The translations under genes were made by a program, and so were the position numbers. 57,503 nt of DNA, taken from NCBI GenBank assembly GCA_019637195.1, contig JAHBWA010000046.1:1-57503 (forward strand), written 5' to 3'. Under the pieces are notes generated by a model that saw nothing but the letters and a program-made list of their open reading frames with translations, did not search any database and was not told where the DNA came from. Numbering within the stretch: the first letter of the stretch is position 1; every line of letters begins with the position of its first letter. This document shows, in pieces, positions 1 through 7,127 of this stretch. The DNA is from Labilithrix sp. (lineage in GTDB: Bacteria > Myxococcota_A > Polyangia > Polyangiales > Polyangiaceae).

Positions 1-558
1 ACGTCCTCGCCCGCCGATGCCCCACCCGCTCCGCCGCCGCGCGCGCCGCGCGAGGACGAGCCGCGGGTGCGGGTGACGGCCGGCGGCGGCGGAAACGTCG
101 GCCTGGTCCCCGGCGTCGGCGCGTCCGCGAGCCTCCGCGCGGGCTTCATGGTCGGCGGTCACCTCGAGGTCGGTCTCGGCGCCACGTACGTCCCCCAGTC
201 GCGCGAGGGCGCGTTCGGGTTCGGCCTGGCCGCCGGCGAGGCCCGCGGCTGCGTCCTGCCGTGGCGCGCCAGCGGGCTCCTGCGACTTTGCGGGGCTGCG
301 CTCGCCGGCGCCTTCGAGGTCTTCGCGCACTCCTCCGCGCTCACCCCGGTCGACGTCGGGCTCTTCCCGTGGATCGGGGCCGAGGCCGGCCCGGTGCTCT
401 CGGTGCCGCTCCACGGTCCGTTCCGGATCGAGCTCGGCGCGAGCGCGATCGTGCCGATCCTTCGACGACAAGGCTTCCTCCGCGGCGCGCCGGAGCCGGT
501 GTGGGGGCAGAGCGCCGTGGCCGCGCGGGCGGAGCTCGGCGCCGCGGCGCTTTTCTGA
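1..558 (+). CDS. Outer-membrane-like protein, C-terminal part (5' truncated)
   Basis: The frame is open from the first base, so the gene begins upstream and only the last 185 residues are visible. After a Pro/Ala/Arg-rich stretch (about residues 1-20) come repeated short Gly-rich hydrophobic segments such as HLEVGLGATYVP and FRIELGASAIVP that alternate like membrane beta-strands. The chain ends in Phe, the usual last residue of outer-membrane barrels. No enzymatic motif is seen. It lies 57 bp upstream of, and on the same strand as, an ECF sigma-factor gene, so it may belong to the same cell-envelope locus. The barrel assignment is inference; a soluble beta-rich protein is possible. Confidence 0.55.
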   Translation, partial: TSSPADAPPAPPPRAPREDEPRVRVTAGGGGNVGLVPGVGASASLRAGFMVGGHLEVGLGATYVPQSREGAFGFGLAAGEARGCVLPWRASGLLRLCGAALAGAFEVFAHSSALTPVDVGLFPWIGAEAGPVLSVPLHGPFRIELGASAIVPILRRQGFLRGAPEPVWGQSAVAARAELGAAALF

Positions 559-615
559 GCGCGTGGAAATGGGCGGCGCCGCGGCACGACACTCACGGGT
601 AGCGAGGACGCCGCG

Positions 616-1143
616 ATGAGCCCGTCTTCCGCCCCCGATGTCCGCCAAATCTTCGAAGCCCATGGAGATTTCGTGTGGCGCGCGCTCGCCCGGTCGGGCG
701 TCCGCGACGCAGATCTGCGCGACGCGACCCAGGAGGTCTTCCTCGTGGTCTCCCGGAAGGTCTCCGAGCGCGAGGGGACGTCGAGCCTCAGCACGTGGCT
801 CTACGGCATCGCCATCAAGGTGGCGGCCAACTACCGCCGCAAGGCCCACCGCAAGCGCGAAGAGCTCACCGACGAGGTCCCCGACCCGGTCGAGGGCGAG
901 GTCCACGGCGATCCGGAGCAAGCGCTCGCCAACGAGCAAGCGCGCGTGCGGCTGGCGCAAATCCTGGACGAGCTGCCGGTCGATCAGCGGGTGGTCTTCA
1001 TGATGTTCGAGCTCGAAGAGATGACCTGCCCCGCCATCGCCGAGGCGCTCGGCATCCCGCTGGGGACGGTGTACACGCGTCTTCGCTCCGGGCGCGCGAT
1101 GTTCGAGGAGAAGGCGGGAAGAGCCGCAGAGGAGGGCTCATGA
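616..1143 (+). CDS. ECF-type RNA polymerase sigma factor (sigma-70 family)
   Basis: A 175-residue protein with sigma region 2 (about residues 25-80, including ATQEVFLVVSRKV and STWLYGIAIKVAANYRRK) and region 4 (about 120-168, LPVDQRVVFMMFELEEMTCP followed by the helix-turn-helix AIAEALGIPLGTVYTRL). Regions 1 and 3 are absent, as in group IV (ECF) factors. It should direct core RNA polymerase to a small envelope-related regulon. GAGGA lies seven bases before the chosen ATG. The stop overlaps the next start (ATGA), so the following membrane protein is translationally coupled and is the best candidate for its regulator. Confidence 0.93.
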   Translation: MSPSSAPDVRQIFEAHGDFVWRALARSGVRDADLRDATQEVFLVVSRKVSEREGTSSLSTWLYGIAIKVAANYRRKAHRKREELTDEVPDPVEGEVHGDPEQALANEQARVRLAQILDELPVDQRVVFMMFELEEMTCPAIAEALGIPLGTVYTRLRSGRAMFEEKAGRAAEEGS

Positions 1144-1910
1144 CGGACGATCCGCCGCGCCTCAAGGACTCCAGCGGCCCGGGCAACGCACTGCTCCGTC
1201 GCGCCGGACGGGTGCCGCCGATGGCCCACGACGACCGCGCGGCGATCCTCGGCGCGCTCGGAGCCGGAGCGGCCGGGGGCGCGGGCGGCGCCGGCGCCAC
1301 GACGAGCGGCGCGAGCGGCGCGGGCAGCGCCGGCGGTGGCATGGGTAGCGCGGGTGGCGCCGTGGCGACGTTGAAGACGCCGCTCGCCCTGGCGCTGGCC
1401 GGCGCCCTCCTCGGAGGGGCCGCGGTGGTCGCGGTGCGCGCCTGGTCCGCCACGCCCGCGCCGGAGACGGCGCCGCCTCCGGCCACCCCGGTCGCGACCG
1501 CGCCGGCGAGCGCGATCGTCCCACCGGCTCCGCTGCCCGCTCCGACGGAGACCCCTCCGGATCCGGTCGCGGCGCCGGCGACGCCGCCCGTCAAGCACGC
1601 GCGCGGCGCGCCCAGCGCGAGCCAACCCGCCGAGGACACGCTCGCGGCCGAGAGCGCGCTCGTGGGCCGCGCTCGCGCGACGCTCGAGCCGACCCCGGCC
1701 GCGGCGCTCGCGCTCCTCGAGGATCACGCGCGCCGCTTCCCGCGCGGTGAGCTCGCGGCCGAGCGCGACTTCTTGCGGATCAAGGCGCTCCGGCGCGTGG
1801 ATCGATCGGACGAAGCACGGGAGCGCGCGCGAACCTACGCGACGAAGTACCCGTCGAGCCCGTACGCTCCCGCCGTGCGCACGATCCTCGCGGACCTCGG
1901 CGAGCAATGA
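1140..1910 (+). CDS. Membrane-anchored protein coupled to the ECF sigma factor (possible anti-sigma factor)
   Basis: A 256-residue protein beginning at the ATG that overlaps the sigma-factor stop. Residues 1-40 are a short cytoplasmic segment, 41-75 are Gly/Ala/Ser-rich low complexity, about 80-99 form one transmembrane helix (PLALALAGALLGGAAVVAV), 103-160 are a Pro/Ala linker, and 165-256 are helical with a TPR-like pattern (ALALLEDHARRFPRGELAAE, then a second repeat around 225-255). The layout of cytoplasmic tail, single helix and periplasmic helical domain fits a sigma regulator. No zinc-binding HxxxCxxC anti-sigma motif is seen, so that role is inferred from position and topology only. 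Confidence 0.75.
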   Translation: MTDDPPRLKDSSGPGNALLRRAGRVPPMAHDDRAAILGALGAGAAGGAGGAGATTSGASGAGSAGGGMGSAGGAVATLKTPLALALAGALLGGAAVVAVRAWSATPAPETAPPPATPVATAPASAIVPPAPLPAPTETPPDPVAAPATPPVKHARGAPSASQPAEDTLAAESALVGRARATLEPTPAAALALLEDHARRFPRGELAAERDFLRIKALRRVDRSDEARERARTYATKYPSSPYAPAVRTILADLGEQ

Positions 1911-2165
1911 AGACGTCGCGACGCTCGCTCGCGTTGCCGCTCGGTGCCTCGCCGCCGGCTGCACGGCGCCGCGCATCCTCGCCGAGGGCGCTCACGACGA
2001 CGTCGTCCCGTTCATCCCCGAGTCCGCGAGCGACGCCGCGACGCAGGGCATCGGCGACGCGGCGACGCGCGACCGCGGCGCCAACGACGACAGCGGCGGC
2101 GGCGACGGCATCCAGAACGTCGAGGACGGAAGCGCGGGCCGCGCGGAAGCGCCGACAAATCGTGA
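1907..2165 (+). pseudogene. Frameshifted small lipoprotein gene
   Basis: The ATG at 1907 overlaps the previous stop (ATGA) and opens with a signal-peptide-like MKTSRRSLALPLG. From about 1945 the coding signature moves to the next frame, which reads RCLAAGCTAPRILAEGAHDD: an LAAGC lipobox followed by an acidic mature protein ending in SGGGDGIQNVEDG. Third positions in that frame are almost all G/C up to about 2150 and then deteriorate; the nearby TGA at 2163-2165 is in yet another frame. Two indels, real or from sequencing, would restore one lipoprotein of about 80 residues. Read as it stands, no intact product is made. Confidence 0.42.
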
Positions 2166-2260
2166 CGACGTCGCGAATTCCGGCTCACCTCGAAATGGCT
2201 CGGCGCGCAGACGACACAGACGGAGAGAAGTTCGACCCACGCCCCGAAAGAAAGGCACCC

Positions 2261-2755
2261 ATGAACCGCTTCTCCTGTCTTCTCGTCCTCGTCACCCTCC
2301 CCTCCGTCGCCGTCGCGTGCTCCGGAAGCCCAGAAGACGAGCAGAGCTCCAACCGCAGCAACGAGATCGTCGCGGGCGACACCGACAAGGACAAGCCCGA
2401 GAGCGCGCGCAGGCCAGGCAGCGGCGGCGAGGCCTGCGGCTCCGTCACCTGCGGCGAGGGTCAGGTCTGCTGCAACGCCTCGTGCGGGATCTGCACGGCG
2501 CCGGACATGAGCTGCATCCAGCTCGCCTGCGACGGCGAGCCGGAGCCGGAGCCCAAGCCCAAGCCGTGCATCAAGACCGGCTGCAGCGGCCAGATCTGCG
2601 CCGACCAGGACATGGCCTCGACCTGCGAGTGGCTCCCGCAGTACGCCTGCTACCAGAGCGCGATCTGCGAGCGTCAGGCGGACGGCGAGTGCGGCTTCCG
2701 CGAGACGAAGGAGCTCAAGGAGTGCCTCTCGGAGAGCGGGAGCGCCAGCAAGTAA
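2261..2755 (+). CDS. Cysteine-rich lipoprotein (eight-cysteine-cluster type)
   Basis: A 164-residue protein. MNRFSCLLVLVTLPSVAVAC is a lipoprotein signal with the acylated Cys near residue 20. Two cysteine clusters follow: CGSVTCGEGQVCCNASCGIC at about 61-80, and a C-terminal one with Cys spaced through CIKTGCSGQICAD, TCEWLPQYACYQSAIC and ECGFRETKELKEC. Such clusters are typical of exported myxobacterial proteins of unknown role and suggest a disulfide-stabilised domain on the cell surface. The frame is open for 350 bases upstream, but the signal peptide fixes the start. It probably closes the sigma-factor locus and is followed by a hairpin array. Confidence 0.8.
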   Translation: MNRFSCLLVLVTLPSVAVACSGSPEDEQSSNRSNEIVAGDTDKDKPESARRPGSGGEACGSVTCGEGQVCCNASCGICTAPDMSCIQLACDGEPEPEPKPKPCIKTGCSGQICADQDMASTCEWLPQYACYQSAICERQADGECGFRETKELKECLSESGSASK

Positions 2756-2786
2756 CGCTCTGTCCGAGCTTCACCCGGCGACCTCG

Positions 2787-2920
2787 CGCGTCGCGGTCCC
2801 CTCCGCGACGCGTTCCTTTCGAGCGCGTCGCGGTCCCCTCCGCGACGCGTTCCTTTCGAGCGCGTCGCGGTCCCCTCCGCGACGCGTTCCTTTCGAGCGC
2901 GTCGCGAGTCCTCCGCGACG
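2787..2920. repeat. Tandem array of 37-bp hairpin repeats (3.6 copies)
   Basis: Three identical 37-bp copies (2787-2823, 2824-2860, 2861-2897) and a degenerate partial copy (2898-2920). Each contains perfect 10-bp inverted arms, CGCGTCGCGG and CCGCGACGCG, around the loop TCCCCT, followed by the spacer TTCCTTTCGAG. The array fills the gap between convergent genes and could act as a bidirectional terminator or an mRNA 3'-end protector. The copies abut with no unique spacers, so it is not a CRISPR array. Confidence 0.9.
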
Positions 2921-2926
2921 CCCTTC

Positions 2927-4366
2927 TCATCGCTCGCTCTCGGCGGGGTGGTCGTCCGTCGCGTCGACGTCACCGTCGTTCCAGCGTCCGGCGCCCTCGT
3001 TCGGGCGGCGAGCGCGCAGGAGGCTCGCGCCCTCCTCGGCGAGGTCTTCGAGCGAGCGCGGCGCCGAGCGCTCCGTCGTCGCGCTCGCGCGATCGAGGTG
3101 CCGCTCGTTCGAGCTCGGCGGCGGCGGCGGCCAGATCGGGACGTAGCGCGGCGTCTCGCCGGGGCCGCTCGCGTCGATCCAGCTCACGTGCCCCGCACCG
3201 CTCTCGCGCACGTCGATGTGGACGAACGAGCTATTGGGGTAGAAGCCGCAGCCCGTGTCGACGAGCGTCTTGCAAAACGCGACGACGTCTTCGTTGCGCG
3301 CTCCCTCGACGCGGAAGTCGACGGCGCGCCCCGACGAGTGCATGCTCCCGACCGACGCCGGCCGGTAGCCCGAGATGACGGCGAGCTTGGCGGGGGCGCC
3401 GGGCTTGCCGAAGTGCTCGGCGACCGCCTGGATCCGCCCGATGAGCCGCGGGTCGACGCGGCGCACGCCGTGCGCGAGCTCCGGCCCAGGCTTCTTCGCG
3501 AGCTCCGCGAGCGGCGCGGTCGGACGCGCCGCCCCGCCGGGCCGAATGAGGATCGAGAGGCGCTCCGCCGCGAGGGGCGCGGGCGCGCCGTCGCAGGTCG
3601 TCAGCTGGAAGCGCTCGATCTCGGGACCGCGGACGATCTCCACCGGGTCCTTCGTGCACGCGGGCTTCGCGGTGTGCGACGCGTTCTTGGCCGCCTTCGC
3701 GTCGCGCGAAGCGGCAGCAGGCGCGTCGCGGTCGTCGGATGAGGCGCTGCGGCGGCCACGGATGCGCGCGACGAGATCGGCGATCTCCTCGTCGCGCGCG
3801 CGTTCGCCGTCGTCGCCGGCCTCGGCCTTCTTCGGAGCTGCCTTGCGCGCGGCGCCCTTCTCGGAGCCGCCCTTGCTCGGCTTCGCGAGGTTCGGGTTCG
3901 GCAGGCGCGGCATGTCCTCGACCTCACTCGCGACGTGGCTCGCCTTGGGGGGCGGCGCCTTCGCCTGCGTCTTGCCGGGCGACGCGGGCGTCTTCATCGA
4001 CGCGGCGACCAGCACACCGCGCTCGACCTTCGGCTCTCGGTGGCCGGCGCCGGCGAGATCGACGTCGTGGGCGTGGTGGACCACGTTCTTCGAGCCCGCC
4101 GACTTGCCCCCGGCCGACCGGAGCGCGACCGGCTTGAGCGAAGCGCCGTCCTTCTTGCCCGCCTTCACCCGAACGATCGGCGCCTTCTCGATCTTGTCGT
4201 CGGCCTTGTCCGCCTTCGCGGCCTTGACCGTCTTGGTCCCCTTCGCGACCTTGTGCTTGACGACCTTCGCATGCGACGCCTTCCCGTGCGTCGCCGGCTT
4301 GGCCATGACGCTGAGCGGGGCAATCGCGATCGCGAGTGCAACGAGCGAAGAAACGACGGGCTTCAT
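2927..4366 (-). CDS. Secreted peptidase M15-like / DUF882 protein with long Lys/Ala-rich linker
   Basis: A 479-residue protein. Residues 1-22 form a signal peptide (AIAIAPLSVMA, then KP). Residues 23-235 are Lys/Ala/Ser-rich low complexity with no domain. The C-terminal domain (about 245-415) has the zinc-ligand pattern of YcbK/MepK-type murein endopeptidases: MHSSGRAVDFRV with H343 and D350, and FVHIDVR with H383. SGYRPASVGS precedes the first ligand as in M15 enzymes. It is likely periplasmic and acts on peptidoglycan cross-links; the basic linker could bind wall or DNA polymers. GAGGAGGA precedes the ATG. The frame continues upstream, but the signal peptide sets the start. Confidence 0.82.
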   Translation of the reverse strand: MKPVVSSLVALAIAIAPLSVMAKPATHGKASHAKVVKHKVAKGTKTVKAAKADKADDKIEKAPIVRVKAGKKDGASLKPVALRSAGGKSAGSKNVVHHAHDVDLAGAGHREPKVERGVLVAASMKTPASPGKTQAKAPPPKASHVASEVEDMPRLPNPNLAKPSKGGSEKGAARKAAPKKAEAGDDGERARDEEIADLVARIRGRRSASSDDRDAPAAASRDAKAAKNASHTAKPACTKDPVEIVRGPEIERFQLTTCDGAPAPLAAERLSILIRPGGAARPTAPLAELAKKPGPELAHGVRRVDPRLIGRIQAVAEHFGKPGAPAKLAVISGYRPASVGSMHSSGRAVDFRVEGARNEDVVAFCKTLVDTGCGFYPNSSFVHIDVRESGAGHVSWIDASGPGETPRYVPIWPPPPPSSNERHLDRASATTERSAPRSLEDLAEEGASLLRARRPNEGAGRWNDGDVDATDDHPAESER

Positions 4367-4434
4367 GAGAGTCCTCCTCGGGTCAGATCCGCCTCGGAGC
4401 TGCCCGCGCCGGCGCTGGTGCCGCGTGAAGGGTA

Positions 4435-4455
4435 ATGTCGTACAGTCTGCGACAT
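4435..4455. promoter_or_regulatory. Inverted repeat in a divergent intergenic region (possible operator)
   Basis: ATGTCG and CGACAT are separated by 9 bp, in the 150-bp gap between the divergent M15 peptidase and CxxC-protein genes. The size fits a dimeric regulator site, but nothing else supports it. Confidence 0.25.
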
Positions 4456-4516
4456 CGGCCAAACAAACGACGAATCTTTTCTCGGCCGGCGGAGAGAGCG
4501 CGTAGAGGTCTCTCCG

Positions 4517-4930
4517 ATGACGCCGAGCGAGTTCGAAGAGCGCCTGCGCGATCTCGCCGCGCGGCACGCGCGGACGACCGCGAACACGGGCTGTCTGGCC
4601 TGCGAGCGCTGCGAGCGCTGCTCGGACTCCACCTTCCTCAAGGACTGCCGGAACGTCGCGCGCTCGCACTACTGCACGAGCTCGACGGACTGCTCCGAGT
4701 GCACCCAGTCGAGCGAGCTCGTGGGCTGCGTCGCGTGCTCGCACTGCGAGCGCTGCGAGCGCTGCGTCGGGTGCGCCTACGTCGTCCGCTCGGCCGACTG
4801 CCACGGCTGCACCTACTGCTTCGGCTGCGTGGGCCTCTCGAAGAAGGACTTCCATATCCTCAACGAGCCCTACGAGCGGCAGGAGTACTTCGCGAGGGTG
4901 GGCGAGCTCCGGCGCGCGCTGCGGATCTGA
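4517..4930 (+). CDS. CxxC-repeat cysteine-rich protein, function unknown
   Basis: A 137-residue protein without signal peptide or membrane helix. After a helical start (about 1-24) come more than 15 cysteines, mostly in CxxC or Cx5-9C steps (GCLACERCERCSDSTFLKDC, then SSTDCSECTQSSELVGC, then HCERCERCVGCAYV). It ends in a conserved-looking FGCVGLSKKDFHILNEPYER segment. The repeating step resembles a cysteine-lined solenoid, and the end resembles the C-termini of Cys-rich proteins I recall from phages and uncultured small-genome bacteria. Metal binding is plausible but unproven. dtd starts three bases after its stop, so the two are co-transcribed. Confidence 0.78.
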   Translation: MTPSEFEERLRDLAARHARTTANTGCLACERCERCSDSTFLKDCRNVARSHYCTSSTDCSECTQSSELVGCVACSHCERCERCVGCAYVVRSADCHGCTYCFGCVGLSKKDFHILNEPYERQEYFARVGELRRALRI

Positions 4931-4933
4931 GCC

Positions 4934-5404
4934 ATGCGGGCGGTCGTACAGCGGGTCGCGTGGGCGAAGGTCGAGGTGGACGGCGAGGTCACCGGCGCCA
5001 TCGAGCGCGGGCTGCTCGTGTACCTCGGCGCGGGCAAGGGCGACGGCGACGCCGAGCGCGCGTGGCTCCTCGCCAAGGTGCTCGGCCTCCGGATCTTCGA
5101 GGCCGACGAGCCGCTCGAGCCCGGCGCGAAGCCGAAGATGGACCGCAGCGTCGTCGACGTCGGCGGCGCGCTCCTCGTCGTCAGCCAGTTCACCCTCTAC
5201 GGCGACGTGTCCAAGGGCCGGCGGCCGAGCTTCGAGGGCGCGATGGCGCCCGAGGAGGCCGAGCGCGCCTACGAGGCCTTCGTCCGCGACGCCCGCGCGA
5301 CCGGCATCGGCGTCGAGACAGGCCGCTTCCGCGCGGACATGAAGGTGACGAGCTCGAACGACGGGCCCGTGACGATCTGGATCGACAGCGCGAAATCCAG
5401 GTAA
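4934..5404 (+). CDS. dtd: D-aminoacyl-tRNA deacylase
   Basis: A 156-residue protein of the usual family length. It hydrolyses the ester between a D-amino acid (or glycine on mischarged tRNA-Ala) and tRNA in the cytoplasm. Family signatures: MRAVVQRVAWAKVEVDGEV at the N-terminus, the SQFTLYGD motif at about residues 80-87, and the C-terminal TGRFRADMKV-SSNDGPVTIW block that carries the cross-subunit cis Gly-Pro. It starts three bases after the CxxC-rich gene and is followed eleven bases later by the ADPSG-repeat gene, giving a three-gene unit. Confidence 0.96.
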   Translation: MRAVVQRVAWAKVEVDGEVTGAIERGLLVYLGAGKGDGDAERAWLLAKVLGLRIFEADEPLEPGAKPKMDRSVVDVGGALLVVSQFTLYGDVSKGRRPSFEGAMAPEEAERAYEAFVRDARATGIGVETGRFRADMKVTSSNDGPVTIWIDSAKSR

Positions 5405-5414
5405 GACCTAGCTC

Positions 5415-6026
5415 GTGGCCGACGATCCGCAGAAGCCCCCGCCGCGCGCCGAGCCGCCCGGCAACGCGAACGACGCCGCCACCAACGCCGCCGACGACGA
5501 CGCGAACGGCGCCGACGCGAACGACGCCGACCCGAGCGGCGCCGACCCGAGCGGCGCCGACCCGAGCGACGCCGACCCGAGCGGCGCCGACCCGAGCGGC
5601 GCCGACCCGAGCGGCGCCGACGCGAGCGACGCCGACCCGAGCGGCGCCGACCCGAGCGGCGCCGCGGTGGAGGACGATCTCGCGTCCGTCGGCGATCGCG
5701 ACGCCGTCTTCGAGGCGCTGTGGAAGCGCGTCGAAGGCGCCTGGGACGACGACAAGCCGCACGCGGCGCTGCTCGAGCACGCGCTCAAGAACGAGAAGCT
5801 CCCCGAGCTCGCCGGCCGCTACCGCGCTCTCCATGAGGATCCGGACAAGGGCGCGCGCGCGAAGAAGAAGATCGACGGCATCGTCATCGCGGCGACGCAC
5901 ATGCTGATGGCGACGAAGACGCCGACGCGCACGAAGACGCCGTGGCAGTGGTCCGCCGCGGCGGCGCTGACCTTCGCGATCGTGTGCGCGTGGCTCTTCT
6001 ACCAGCTCTTCCTCCCGCACCGCTGA
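5415..6026 (+). CDS. ADPSG-repeat protein with C-terminal membrane anchor
   Basis: A 203-residue protein from a GTG start. Residues 1-31 are Pro/Asn/Ala/Asp-rich. Residues 32-83 consist of about ten pentapeptides of the form (G/D)ADPS. A predicted soluble helical domain follows (about 85-160, DAVFEALWKRVEGAWDDD and ALLEHALKNEKLPELAGRY). One transmembrane helix at about 179-200 leaves only three residues beyond it, so this is a tail-anchored protein with the repeats and the helical domain on the cytoplasmic side. The helical domain recalls short myxobacterial membrane proteins of unknown role. The repeats are a purely acidic, disordered spacer. Confidence 0.72.
   Translation: MADDPQKPPPRAEPPGNANDAATNAADDDANGADANDADPSGADPSGADPSDADPSGADPSGADPSGADASDADPSGADPSGAAVEDDLASVGDRDAVFEALWKRVEGAWDDDKPHAALLEHALKNEKLPELAGRYRALHEDPDKGARAKKKIDGIVIAATHMLMATKTPTRTKTPWQWSAAAALTFAIVCAWLFYQLFLPHR
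5508..5663 (+). repeat. 15-bp in-frame coding repeat (ADPSG pentapeptides)
   Basis: About ten copies of the unit GACCCGAGCGGCGCC and close variants. Each adds exactly five residues, so copy number can change without breaking the frame. Confidence 0.9.
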
Positions 6027-6035
6027 GCGGCGGGG

Positions 6036-7127
6036 TCAGGCCGGCGCGCGAGCGAGGATCTGCGCGAGCGAGAGCGCTTCGCTCATCCCGCGCGGGTCCG
6101 CCGTGCCCTTCCCGGCCCGGTCGTACGCCGTCCCGTGATCTACGCTCGTCCGGATGATCGGCAAGCCGAGCGATACGTTCACGGCCTCGCCGAAGCCGAG
6201 GAGCTTCATCGGGATGGTCGCCTGGTCGTGGTACATCGCCACCACGCCGACGTAGGTTCCCTTTGCCGCGAGGCGGAACGCGGTCTCCGCGGGCACCGGC
6301 CCCTCGACGGACAAGGACACGCCGGCGCGCGCGAGCCGCTTCGTCGCCTGCGCGATGCCCGGCTCGATCGCGCGGCGCTCGTCGGTTCCGATGAGCCCGC
6401 CCTCCCCGGCGTGCGGGTTCAGCGCCGCGACCGCGAGGCGCCCCTTCGCTCCGAGCGCGTTCATGAAGCGCGCGGTCCAGTACACGGCGCGCGCGACCTC
6501 GGCCGGCGTGATCGCCTGCGGGACGTCGGCGAGCGCGAGGTGTGTCGTGACGAGCGAGGTCGTCACGCGTTCGGTCCAGAACGCCATCGTCACCTCGGCG
6601 GCGTCGAGGCGCGCGGCGAGGTGCTCGGTGTGCCCGCGGAACGCGCGCGCTCCCTCCGCGCCGGAGCGCGCGATCGCGTCCTTCGATACGGGCCCCGTGA
6701 CGAGGGCGTCGGCGGCGCCGGCCTTCACGAGGTCGGTGGCGGCGTCGATCCAGGCGAGCTGAGCGGCGCCGCCGCCGCGGCTCGGCCGGCCCGGCGCGCG
6801 GTCGGCGACGCCGAGCGGCGCGGTCGGCTCGTAGACCGGGAGCACGCCTGCGCGCGACTCGGCGAACGCCTCGTCGGGCTTCTCGACCCGGACCAGACGT
6901 TTCGGATCGATCTCCCGAAGCCGAGCCGCCGTGCGTAGCGCGCCGATGTCCCCGACGAGCAGGACGCGCGCGCGCGACTCGGCGGCGGCCGCGACGGCGA
7001 CCTCCGGCCCGATCCCGCTCGGACAACCGATGCTCACCGCCAGCCGCGGCGGCTTCGGTGTCTCGGCACGCCTCTTCGCCTCCGCCGCGTTGAACGCGGC
7101 TCTACGCTGATTCTTCAGCCATTTCAT
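6036..7127 (-). CDS. pdxA: 4-hydroxythreonine-4-phosphate dehydrogenase
   Basis: A 363-residue enzyme that oxidises 4-phosphohydroxy-L-threonine with NAD(P)+ in the DXP-dependent pyridoxal phosphate pathway. Signatures in order: VSIGCPSGIGPEV (about 31-43), the metal-ligand block FRGHTEHLAA, the second ligand MYHDQATIPMKLLGF, and DHGTAYDRAGKGTADP near the end. The first about 28 residues (MKWLKNQRRAAFNAAEAKRR) are a basic extension not usual in PdxA; a GTG within that region could be an alternative start. The start overlaps the stop of the upstream regulator by four bases (ATGA), so both are made from one mRNA. Confidence 0.95.
   Translation of the reverse strand: MKWLKNQRRAAFNAAEAKRRAETPKPPRLAVSIGCPSGIGPEVAVAAAAESRARVLLVGDIGALRTAARLREIDPKRLVRVEKPDEAFAESRAGVLPVYEPTAPLGVADRAPGRPSRGGGAAQLAWIDAATDLVKAGAADALVTGPVSKDAIARSGAEGARAFRGHTEHLAARLDAAEVTMAFWTERVTTSLVTTHLALADVPQAITPAEVARAVYWTARFMNALGAKGRLAVAALNPHAGEGGLIGTDERRAIEPGIAQATKRLARAGVSLSVEGPVPAETAFRLAAKGTYVGVVAMYHDQATIPMKLLGFGEAVNVSLGLPIIRTSVDHGTAYDRAGKGTADPRGMSEALSLAQILARAPA

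Noticed and set aside
2787..2920. Possible CRISPR array
   Set aside because: The 37-bp units abut directly with no unique spacers and there are no cas genes.
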